DNA of 6,251 nt from Hydrogenophaga sp. (GCA_011390855.1 JAABRN010000034.1:1-6251), one strand, 5' to 3'. Counted from the stretch's first letter, positions 1-5,093 are shown. A program made the numbers and translations. Notes: generated from the letters alone by a model not told the origin.

Positions 1-363
1 CAGCAGGCGGTCGGTGCTTCGCACTTCGAGCCAGCCTTCGAGGCCTGAGAGCGTTCGACGCGCCTGATCGTCAAACGCCAGCAGCGTTTCGGTGGAAATG
101 TCGGGCGCGGCATCGAGCATGCGCGAAAGCGCGAGGCCGCGGACCACGCCGGCACGCTGAGCCAATTCCAGGTTGAGGACCGTCGAGAGGGCCCTGGCAG
201 TGTCTTCCAGCAAAGCCTGGTTGGCGTCGCGAGCTAGCCGCTGTGTCAGAGCCACGACCCATAGCCCCATCAGAAGCGCGGGGATCAGCACAGAAAGCAC
301 CAGCAGGATCAGCCGAGAGTGGATGGAGTCGGGCTTTCGGAAAACGTGCGTCCAGTGCTTCAT
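1..363 (-). CDS. N-terminal fragment of a membrane-bound sensor protein (probable histidine kinase), runs off left edge
   Basis: Reading the minus strand from ATG at 363 gives 121 open codons with no stop up to the window edge, so only the N-terminus is present. An AGGAG at 378-374 lies 10 nt before the start. A competing ATG at 368 is out of frame and stops at once (ATG CCA TGA). After a basic start (MKHWTHVFRK) there is one clear membrane segment at about residues 18-38 (LILLVLSVLIPALLMGLWVV). A soluble helical stretch follows, with TARALSTVLNLELAQRAGVVRGLA and FDDQARRTLSGLEGWLEVR as its most recognisable parts. This 'TM, then long helix, then extracytoplasmic sensor' start is common in hybrid sensor histidine kinases of Burkholderiales. 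No kinase domain is visible here, so a diguanylate cyclase or chemoreceptor with a similar sensor remains possible. I see no sigma-54-type promoter in front of it, unlike the complete units in the window. Confidence 0.65.
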   Translation of the reverse strand, partial: MKHWTHVFRKPDSIHSRLILLVLSVLIPALLMGLWVVALTQRLARDANQALLEDTARALSTVLNLELAQRAGVVRGLALSRMLDAAPDISTETLLAFDDQARRTLSGLEGWLEVRSTDRLL

Positions 364-679
364 GGCATCTTTGCTCCTCTTGCCCTGTTGTTGTCTGCTG
401 GACTTCAGACCAGCCCCTGCTGGACCTGTTGCGGCAGATAACAAAGTTCATTGACCTTTTGGAGGGCATCAAGCTGCGGGTTTCTTGGCTTTCCATACCG
501 GGGTCGGTGACAGGGATCGCCGATGCTCATTTTTTTCTGAGCTGTTCAAGTTGAACGAAACGAGGCCACGACAGACTGTCTCGGGGCCTTGCGTTGCTTC
601 AGATCGAAGCACGCGCAAGAAGAGAAGGCAGACGGTCTGCCTCCTCATCCATGCCGCTTCCATTTCCCGTCCCAAGTGA
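364..679. other. Intergenic region between the BON gene and the sensor gene
   Basis: This stretch of 316 bases lies between two minus-strand genes and holds no convincing coding sequence; the short open frames have no family resemblance or good ribosome site. It carries three inverted repeats. A 13-bp perfect palindrome GTTCAA-G-TTGAAC lies at 544-556. A hairpin at 563-589 has AGGCC/GGCCT outer arms and GACA/TGTC inner arms. A stronger hairpin at 622-646 is listed separately as a probable terminator. The leader of the sensor gene (364 to about 540) must hold its promoter, but I could not identify a convincing one. Confidence 0.5.
616..646 (-). terminator. Probable transcription terminator of the BON-lipoprotein gene
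   Basis: On the minus strand, 34 nt after the BON stop codon, GAG-G-AGGCAGA is followed by loop CCG and then TCTGCCT-T-CTC. This is a 7-bp perfect stem extended by 3 more pairs across one mismatch. The next bases on the minus strand are TTCTTG, so the U-tract is weak. Position and stem strength fit a factor-independent terminator, but the poor U-run leaves a protein-binding palindrome as an alternative. Confidence 0.5.
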
Positions 680-994
680 TCAGTTCGAGGGTCTGACCAC
701 GATATCGTTCTTCACACTCTTGACATCGGGTACGTTTCTGGCGACGCGCATTGCCTGATCTTTTTCAGCCTGCGTGCGAGCAAAGCCAGACAGCTGAACC
801 GTGCCGTTGAGGGTTTCCACCCCGATGCGCATGGCGCTCACTTGCTGATCGTCAGCGAAACGGGCCTTCACCCTGGTCGTGATGGTGGCGTCGTCGACGA
901 ACTGGCCCACGCTGCTCTGCCCACTCGAGACGGCGCAGCCTGTGGACACGATGGAGCCGAAGGCGACGGCCAAGGCGAGGAAAAGGGGTTTCAT
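680..994 (-). CDS. BON-domain lipoprotein (OsmY-like)
   Basis: The protein has 104 residues. The start at 994 is chosen because GGAG at 1004-1001 sits 6 nt upstream and because the protein then opens with a lipoprotein signal: MK, a hydrophobic core (residues 3-16), and the lipobox STGC with Cys20 as the predicted lipidation site. The same frame is open further upstream, but that stretch looks non-coding and a sigma-54-type promoter lies inside it. Residues about 34-102 form one BON domain, with the typical DDATITTRVKARF opening, the glycine-centred VETLNGTVQLSGF strand turn, and a closing helix plus VKSVKNDIVV. BON domains are periplasmic or membrane-associated modules thought to bind phospholipid or envelope partners; OsmY and DolP carry two, this protein one. 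Predicted location is a membrane lipoprotein facing the periplasm. It is monocistronic and divergent from the GlsB operon. A sigma-54-type promoter ends 34 bases before the start codon. Confidence 0.88.
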   Translation of the reverse strand: MKPLFLALAVAFGSIVSTGCAVSSGQSSVGQFVDDATITTRVKARFADDQQVSAMRIGVETLNGTVQLSGFARTQAEKDQAMRVARNVPDVKSVKNDIVVRPSN

Positions 995-1028
995 GGAGAA
1001 CTCCAAAGAGTGGCGGAAACCCCGATGG

Positions 1029-1042
1029 GCAAACGGCATGCC
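1029..1042 (-). promoter_or_regulatory. Sigma-54-type -24/-12 promoter for the BON lipoprotein gene
   Basis: Minus strand reads GGCATG-CCGT-TTGC followed by CC. The invariant GG and GC lie at exactly the sigma-54 spacing (GG at 1042-1041, GC at 1030-1029). Against the consensus TGGCACG-N4-TTGCW, it lacks the leading T and the final A/T, and has T for C at one position. The predicted start is near 1017, giving a leader of about 23 nt that contains the GGAG ribosome site. Sixteen of 17 bases are identical to the promoter of the divergent GlsB operon. Confidence 0.72.
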
Positions 1043-1181
1043 CGCCCGGTCCGAAACCAGGTGTCCCGTCCGGGAGCACCCGTGGTGGGGCCCCGCTGAT
1101 TGCCCTTGGGCCGCGATTGCTCTGCACTGGACCGGGTTTTTTTTACGGAATCTGTTGCCGACACAGTACCTTTTCGCAGGG

Positions 1182-1198
1182 CCAGCCGCGATGGCTGG
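1182..1198. promoter_or_regulatory. Candidate activator-binding dyad (CCAGCC-N5-GGCTGG)
   Basis: This is a perfect 6-bp inverted repeat with a 5-bp spacer, 17 bp in total, in the non-coding region between the two divergent sigma-54-type promoters. Its centre is about 173 bp upstream of the predicted BON start site and about 261 bp upstream of the predicted GlsB-operon start site. Enhancer-binding proteins of sigma-54 systems usually bind dyads 80-200 bp upstream. No second copy was noticed in front of rpoN or the glycine-zipper gene, so support is weak. Confidence 0.25.
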
Positions 1199-1425
1199 GG
1201 CGGAAGGCGGGCAGGTGTAGAGCGAGACTTGTTCAGCGACGCCTTGGCGCCCGCTGGCGGAATGGGTATGGACCGACACGGATGAGCTGCCTGGAGCCGC
1301 ACGCACCAACGCCATTGTTCAGATGAATGACCTCTTTGCTGGACAGCAATTGACTTGTGCCTCGCTTCAGGTCGCCAGCAGTCTCACGCGAAGGCTGTCA
1401 CCAGGCGATGTCCAGTCGGACGTGC

Positions 1426-1439
1426 GGCATGCCGCTTGC
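1426..1439 (+). promoter_or_regulatory. Sigma-54-type -24/-12 promoter for the GlsB / holin-like / lipocalin operon
   Basis: Reads GGCATG-CCGC-TTGC followed by CC. GG (1426-1427) and GC (1438-1439) are at the exact sigma-54 spacing. It lacks the consensus T before GG and the A/T after TTGC. The predicted start is near 1451, about 50 nt before the GlsB start codon. The leader contains a GAGGC-CTTG-GCCTC stem-loop at 1463-1476, ending about 14 nt before the GGAG ribosome site. The promoter also forms a 12-bp perfect palindrome GCGGCATGCCGC at 1424-1435. Confidence 0.74.
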
Positions 1440-1500
1440 CCAAGGCAGAGGACTCAACCCCGGAGGCCTTGGCCTCTTCATCTGCCTTTGGAGAACTCCC

Positions 1501-1773
1501 ATGATCAATTTCATCGTCTGGCTGATTCTTGGCGGCGTCGTCGGTTGGCTCGCCAGTCTGGTCATGAAGACGGACGCGCAACAAGGCATCATTTTGAATG
1601 TGGTGGTCGGCATCGTGGGCGCGGCCCTGGGGGGCTTTCTCATTTCGCCCCTGGTGGGCCTGGGCACCATCAATCAGAACGTGTTCAGCGTCGGCGCTCT
1701 GCTGGTGTCTTTCCTCGGTGCCGTGATCCTGCTCGCCATCGTGAATCTGTTCAGACGAGGCACGGTGCGATGA
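1501..1773 (+). CDS. GlsB/YeaQ/YmgE family stress-response membrane protein (transglycosylase-associated type)
   Basis: The protein has 90 residues and is almost entirely membrane-embedded. Start ATG 1501 is supported by GGAG at 1490-1493, 7 nt upstream. Three hydrophobic segments are visible: about 4-21 (with the family's GGVVGWLASLVMK motif), about 29-52 (glycine-rich, NVVVGIVGAALGGFL), and about 62-84. A basic tail FRRGTVR ends the protein. Length and motif order are typical of the family, a set of small inner-membrane proteins often induced by stress whose molecular role is not established; the old name 'transglycosylase-associated' does not mean enzymatic activity. It is the first gene of an operon, with the holin-like gene starting 36 nt after its stop. 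A sigma-54-type promoter precedes it. Confidence 0.9.
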   Translation: MINFIVWLILGGVVGWLASLVMKTDAQQGIILNVVVGIVGAALGGFLISPLVGLGTINQNVFSVGALLVSFLGAVILLAIVNLFRRGTVR

Positions 1774-1809
1774 CTGTAGCCGCGTGTTGTAGCGCCAAGG
1801 GGGTGACCC

Positions 1810-2283
1810 ATGCAGCCTGAAACAGGCTCCAGGCAGGAAACTGGCGAAGCCAGTGAGCCGATGCTGGACTCCTTCAAAGGCATCTGGCGCGAGTTGCCCG
1901 GCCTGCTCAGCGATCGCATCGAACTGCTGTCGACAGAACTTCAGCGGGCAGGGCTGGCGTTGCTGCACATCGTTGTGCTCGGCATGGCCTTGTCGGTGCT
2001 TGGTATCACGGTGTGGCTGATGCTGTGGTGCCTGGTGGTCGCTGGTCTTGCGGTGTTGGGCATGCACTGGATGGCCGCGCTTTCGATCGGCCTCGCTATC
2101 CAGCTGGTGCTCGTGGCCTGGGCGGTGCACCGGGTCAAGGCGCTGCTTCCTCTGCTGCGGCTGCCCGCCACGCGCCGCCGTTTGATGTTCACTCCGAGTG
2201 CATCCGAAGTGAAAGCGCCCCCACCATCCGACCATGCGTCACATCCAGCGCCGAAAACCCATGACACAGCAGCTTCCACTTGA
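1810..2283 (+). CDS. YqjE-like 'phage holin family' membrane protein
   Basis: The protein has 157 residues. The start ATG at 1810 follows a purine-rich AAGGGGGTG (1798-1806). Residues 1-46 are soluble and end in an amphipathic helix (SFKGIWRELPGLLSDRIELL). There are two long hydrophobic segments, about 49-80 and 86-107, with a short turn (GMHWM) between them. A basic stretch (RLPATRRR) and a disordered Pro/Ala/His-rich tail follow. The helix, hairpin and tail order matches the YqjE / holin-X type family found in many proteobacteria outside prophages, so no phage lysis role should be read into the name. In enteric bacteria the relative YqjE is encoded with YqjD and YqjK, stationary-phase inner-membrane proteins. 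Here it lies between the GlsB gene and the lipocalin fusion, and its last codons overlap the next gene, pointing to translational coupling. Confidence 0.85.
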   Translation: MQPETGSRQETGEASEPMLDSFKGIWRELPGLLSDRIELLSTELQRAGLALLHIVVLGMALSVLGITVWLMLWCLVVAGLAVLGMHWMAALSIGLAIQLVLVAWAVHRVKALLPLLRLPATRRRLMFTPSASEVKAPPPSDHASHPAPKTHDTAAST

Positions 2284-3181
2284 AGCAAAGCCCCCGAAGA
2301 AGCCGTTGGGCATGAAGGGACTAGCCGAACTGGATCACCGCATCCTGACGATTGAGCACCGCCTGATGGATCGGGAGGCCGGTTTGCGTCAACGCGTGCG
2401 GGCGCTTCAGTTGCGGATGGAAGATGCGCCACGCCGCTGGGCCGCTCCCGCGCTGGTGGGCGTCACCGCTTTCGCCGGCATCTTCTTGCTCGCGCGCTCA
2501 AGGCGTCGGTCCCACGGCGCCTCCAGAGAGCCTTCTGAAGGCAAAGGCATCAACTGGATGCACTACGTGGGCTTGGCATGGCCGCTGCTGCCAGCGCAAT
2601 GGCAATCACGCTTCAGTCCGACGACGGTCTTGCCGCTGGTGGGCCTGCTCCTGCCGCTGCTGGATCAGTTCTTTCCTTCTCAGCGGTCATTGCCGCCATT
2701 GGACACCGTGCCGCAAGTGGATCTGGCCCGCTTTGCCGGGCGCTGGTTTGAAATCGCCCGTCTGCCTCCATCCACTGAAAGCGCGAGCAAAGGACCGACA
2801 TCCGTCGAGTACAGGGCTCGGGCAAAGGGCCGCACTCAGGGTTGGGCCAGTTTCGATGTCGTGCGTCGATGCCGGAGTGTGAAGGGTCGTCACATGCAAA
2901 CACAGGGTGTCGCGGTCCCAGTTGAAGGCAGCGCCGGGGCGCGGCTCAAAGTAAGTGACTGGCCAGCGTGGTTGCGCTGGTTGCCCGCCGCATGGGTCGA
3001 CCATGGCATCCTGTATCTTGACGAAGCCTGCTCAGAAGCCCTGGTGGGGGACGTGCGGCGTCGCTCTCTGGTGGTCCTGTCACGCGCTCCCACCATGGCG
3101 CCTGAGCGCCTTGAAGCCCTTCTCTCTCAGGCGCAGCGTCAGGGCTTTGACACCACGCGAGTGGTTCATTTGAAGCCGTAG
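2261..3181 (+). CDS. Membrane-anchored protein with C-terminal Blc-type lipocalin domain
   Basis: The protein has 306 residues from ATG 2261; an in-frame ATG at 2234 would add nine. Neither start has a clear ribosome site, and the gene overlaps the preceding one by 23 nt, so coupled translation is likely. Residues 1-58 are a charged, probably coiled-coil segment (LDHRILTIEHRLMDREAGL). One membrane segment spans about 60-79, flanked by arginines on both sides (PRRW before, RSRRR after). A second hydrophobic patch at about 120-138 (TVLPLVGLLLPLLDQFF) may or may not cross the membrane. From about 150 to 304 there is a bacterial lipocalin: signature GRWFEIARLP (160-169), the ARLKVSDW strand, the LVGDVRRRSLVVLSRAPTM segment and a C-terminal helix ending QGFDTTRVVHL. 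Bacterial lipocalins such as Blc bind lysophospholipids or fatty acids and are normally outer-membrane lipoproteins of about 170-180 residues. This one has no lipobox and is tethered by its N-terminal module. Confidence 0.82.
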   Translation: MTQQLPLEAKPPKKPLGMKGLAELDHRILTIEHRLMDREAGLRQRVRALQLRMEDAPRRWAAPALVGVTAFAGIFLLARSRRRSHGASREPSEGKGINWMHYVGLAWPLLPAQWQSRFSPTTVLPLVGLLLPLLDQFFPSQRSLPPLDTVPQVDLARFAGRWFEIARLPPSTESASKGPTSVEYRARAKGRTQGWASFDVVRRCRSVKGRHMQTQGVAVPVEGSAGARLKVSDWPAWLRWLPAAWVDHGILYLDEACSEALVGDVRRRSLVVLSRAPTMAPERLEALLSQAQRQGFDTTRVVHLKP

Positions 3182-3253
3182 AAACTGGTTTGCTGTGGCG
3201 GCATACACACTGCCGATGCGGGTTCATCCAAACGTGACGCTTCTGTGGCCCAA

Positions 3254-3285
3254 GCGATCTTGCGGCAGTTTTTACCGCAAGTCGC
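3254..3285. repeat. Strong inverted repeat downstream of the lipocalin gene / upstream of rpoN
   Basis: CTTGCGG (3259-3265) and CCGCAAG (3275-3281) are perfect 7-bp arms around a 9-nt spacer. Beyond a single bulged T, GCGA (3254-3257) pairs with TCGC (3282-3285), giving an 11-bp stem. It starts 73 nt after the lipocalin stop, so it may end that transcript, but no T-run follows. Its centre is about 172 bp upstream of the predicted rpoN start site, a normal distance for a sigma-54 activator site. Both readings are open. Confidence 0.55.
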
Positions 3286-3416
3286 GGCGCGAAAGTGAAA
3301 AAAACCCTGGTTTGCAACGGCATGAAAGCGCCGGCATGGCCGCGTGTTCCTGAAATTCCGAGCCTGCGCCCGGGCACGCCTCAGGTTGTTTGAATTTGTG
3401 TCTCGTCGGCATTTGA

Positions 3417-3430
3417 GGCACGGTGGTTGC
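3417..3430 (+). promoter_or_regulatory. rpoN: Sigma-54-type -24/-12 promoter for the rpoN paralogue
   Basis: Reads GGCACG-GTGG-TTGC. GG (3417-3418) and GC (3429-3430) are at exact spacing, and the full GGCACG of the consensus is present, followed by the preferred purine. Only the leading T (here A) and the last A/T (here G) deviate. The predicted start is near 3442, about 53 nt before the ATG at 3495. It overlaps the GTG that would begin a longer reading frame (3423), which argues for the shorter protein. The implication is that a sigma-54 factor transcribes this sigma-54 gene. Confidence 0.76.
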
Positions 3431-3494
3431 GTTGTCATTCGCAACCCCTCCCTTTGAGGGCAAAAAACAAACACCGAAGAGGAGGTTTCCAGTG

Positions 3495-4958
3495 ATGCAG
3501 ATGGACTTCAGGACCGATCAGCGCCAGACACATTCCCAGACCCAGACCCTTTCGCCTCGGCTGCAGCACGCCGTTCGCCTGCTGCAGATGTCGTCGCTCG
3601 ATTTTGGCCTCATGGTTCGGGACGCGTTGGGCAAGAACCCTTTTCTGGAGCCCGACGAAGGCACCGAAGATGCGGATGAACCGGTGGCTTCTGAACTGGA
3701 AACCCTGCCACCGGAAGAAGGTGCTTCTTTCGAAGAACACAACGCGCAAGCCCCGAACGAATCGGCCGATGGCGGCGTGGAATCGGACCGCGACCTCTGG
3801 CTGGCGGACGCCGCTTCGGGCAGCCGCCAGGCGTCCGATGGTGAAACGTCGGCACTGGACCTGACGGTGGCCGAGCGTTCTCTCAGCATGCACCTGCACA
3901 GCCAGCTCAATACCATGCAGGTGGGTGAACGTGAGCTCACGCTGGCCCATGTGATCGTTGAATCGCTGGATGAAGATGGCTATTTGCGCACGCCCCTGGA
4001 TGAGCTGATGGACTTTGTGGACTTCGTTCCCACCGTGGACATCGCCGAGCTGGAACTGGCGCTCAGGCGGGTGCAGTCGCTGGAGCCTGCCGGGGTCGGT
4101 GCGCGCAGCGTCGCAGAGTGCCTGGCGCTGCAACTGCACGAAATCAAATGCACAGACATGCGGGCCACCGCGCAAACGATTGTGGCCGATCATCTGACGT
4201 CACTGGCCTCCCGCGACATCGCAGGTCTGTCGCGACAACTGGGCAGGGAGCCCGTGTTCGTTGAGAGTGTGTGCGACCGCATACGCCGGATGGACCCGCG
4301 TCCGGGATGGCGCTGGGGGAGTTCGCACGTTGCGTACGTCGTACCGGACGTGATCGTGAAGAAATTACGTGGCGAATGGCGAGCCCAGCTCAACCCGGCT
4401 GTGGTACCACGTGTCCGCTTCAATCAGGTCTATGCCGACCTGTTCCAGCGGCATCGCTCTTCAGAAAACGCCGAGATGGGTGCCCACCTTCAGGAAGCCC
4501 GTTGGACGATGCGCAATGTTGAACAGCGCTTTTCGACCATCCTGGACGTGGCCCAGGCCATCATCAAGCGGCAGCGGCATTTTCTGGAATTCGGCCCCAT
4601 GGCCATGAAGCCGCTCGGGCTGCGCGAAATCGCAGAAGAGGTGGGCATCCACGAATCCACGGTGTCGCGGGTCACGAACAACAAGTACATGTCGACGCCG
4701 CGCGGCGTGTTTGAACTCAAACATTTTTTCTCGCGTGCCATGGTCAGCTCGAACGGGAGCGCCTGTTCCGGCACCGCGATCAGGGGGCTCATCCAGGACA
4801 TGATCGAAGCGGAGTCCACTGGCGAACCGCTGTCCGACGCTGAAATCACGCGTCAGTTGGGCCAGCAGGGCCTGGTGGTGGCGCGTCGCACGGTGACCAA
4901 GTACCGGCAGATGCTGCGCATCGAAGCCGTGGGTCGCCGCCGGCGGATCGACGCCTGA
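3495..4958 (+). CDS. rpoN: RNA polymerase sigma-54 factor, second-copy (orphan) type
   Basis: The protein has 487 residues, a normal length for sigma-54. ATG 3495 is chosen because AGGAGG (3480-3485) lies 9 nt upstream; a GTG at 3492 is the alternative. All regions are present in order. Region I (about 1-50) is Gln-rich and contains LSPRLQHAVRLLQMSSLDF and NPFLE. Region II (about 52-120) is acidic. The core-binding region (about 122-300) includes ESLDEDGYL, LEPAGVGARS and YVVPDVIV. The helix-turn-helix is LGLREIAEEVGIHESTVSRV (374-393), followed by NKYMSTPRGVFELKHFF. The RpoN box reads ARRTVTKYRQ (463-472) where the usual sequence is ARRTVAKYRE. The factor binds -24/-12 promoters and needs an AAA+ activator to open them. 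Its neighbours are not those of the usual rpoN locus, so a second copy is likely. The gene has its own sigma-54-type promoter and terminator. Confidence 0.95.
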   Translation: MQMDFRTDQRQTHSQTQTLSPRLQHAVRLLQMSSLDFGLMVRDALGKNPFLEPDEGTEDADEPVASELETLPPEEGASFEEHNAQAPNESADGGVESDRDLWLADAASGSRQASDGETSALDLTVAERSLSMHLHSQLNTMQVGERELTLAHVIVESLDEDGYLRTPLDELMDFVDFVPTVDIAELELALRRVQSLEPAGVGARSVAECLALQLHEIKCTDMRATAQTIVADHLTSLASRDIAGLSRQLGREPVFVESVCDRIRRMDPRPGWRWGSSHVAYVVPDVIVKKLRGEWRAQLNPAVVPRVRFNQVYADLFQRHRSSENAEMGAHLQEARWTMRNVEQRFSTILDVAQAIIKRQRHFLEFGPMAMKPLGLREIAEEVGIHESTVSRVTNNKYMSTPRGVFELKHFFSRAMVSSNGSACSGTAIRGLIQDMIEAESTGEPLSDAEITRQLGQQGLVVARRTVTKYRQMLRIEAVGRRRRIDA

Positions 4959-4976
4959 ACGGCCTCCTTTTCATCC

Positions 4977-5008
4977 AAAAAACGATCGGCCAACCCGGGC
5001 GTTTTTTT
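4977..5008 (+). terminator. Factor-independent terminator of rpoN
   Basis: It starts 19 nt after the rpoN stop. AAAAAACG (4977-4984) pairs with CGTTTTTT (5000-5007), and a short inner TCGG/CCGG stem encloses a CCAAC loop. A seven-T run (5002-5008) is part of the second arm. The next promoter begins 7 bases later, so rpoN and the glycine-zipper gene appear to be separate transcription units. Confidence 0.75.
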
Positions 5009-5014
5009 GCTTCA

Positions 5015-5028
5015 GGCGCGGCATTTGC
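5015..5028 (+). promoter_or_regulatory. Sigma-54-type -24/-12 promoter for the glycine-zipper stress gene
   Basis: Reads GGCGCG-GCAT-TTGC followed by CC, with GG (5015-5016) and GC (5027-5028) at exact spacing. It deviates from the consensus in the leading T (here A), in G for A at the fourth position of the -24 element, and in the final A/T. The predicted start is near 5040, about 54 nt before the start codon, almost the same leader length as for rpoN (53 nt). Confidence 0.73.
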
Positions 5029-5093
5029 CCTGTTGAGAGGGTGACCACACAGGGTCATATCCATCGCCGTTTCACCATTCAACAGGAGCCATC

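Larger units (their letters stand above)
995..1500. other. 506-bp divergent control region between the BON gene and the GlsB operon
   Basis: I find no supportable gene here. At its two ends it holds a pair of near-identical sigma-54-type promoters (1042-1029 minus, 1426-1439 plus), about 380 bp apart and firing outward. Between them are an imperfect inverted repeat at 1060-1080 (GGTG/CACC with CCCG/CGGG), an eight-T run at 1137-1144, a dyad CCAGCC-N5-GGCTGG at 1182-1198, and a dyad TTGCT-GGAC-AGCAA at 1336-1349. This is the layout expected for enhancer-dependent promoters that share upstream activator sites, but which element is the activator site cannot be settled from this sequence alone. 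Confidence 0.55.
3182..3494. other. Intergenic control region upstream of rpoN
   Basis: These 313 bases hold no supportable gene. They contain a strong hairpin/dyad (3254-3285), an A7 run (3298-3304), the sigma-54-type promoter of rpoN (3417-3430), and a CCCTC/GAGGG stem-loop (3446-3460) at the very start of the predicted mRNA. The AGGAGG ribosome site is at 3480-3485. A second GGCACG at 3374-3379 has no TTGC at the right distance. Confidence 0.55.

Noticed and set aside
584..597. GGGCCTTGCG-TTGC, a weak sigma-54-like site on the plus strand
   Set aside because: The -24 element has only GG and one other base right, and no plus-strand gene follows until 1501.
1214..1220. CTACACC on the minus strand as an RpoS-type -10 box for the BON gene
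   Set aside because: No supporting -35 element, and it lies about 220 bp from the start codon, while a full -24/-12 match is much closer.
995..1315. Upstream extension of the BON reading frame to 1315 (211-residue protein)
   Set aside because: The extra residues resemble no protein, would bury the lipoprotein signal, and contain the sigma-54-type promoter; the ATG at 994 has a proper ribosome site.
1384..2235. Long minus-strand open frame of 283 codons opposite the GlsB and holin-like genes
   Set aside because: It is rich in His, Gln and Arg as expected for an antisense shadow of GC-rich coding sequence, crosses two recognisable genes, and has no family resemblance.
1810..2283. Prophage remnant suggested by a 'holin family' gene
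   Set aside because: The YqjE-like family is common on bacterial chromosomes outside prophages, and no endolysin, phage structural gene, integrase or attachment repeat is present.
3423..3494. Longer rpoN starting at GTG 3423
   Set aside because: That start overlaps the promoter's own -24/-12 element, has no ribosome site, and the added 24 residues are not part of the sigma-54 family; ATG 3495 has AGGAGG in front.
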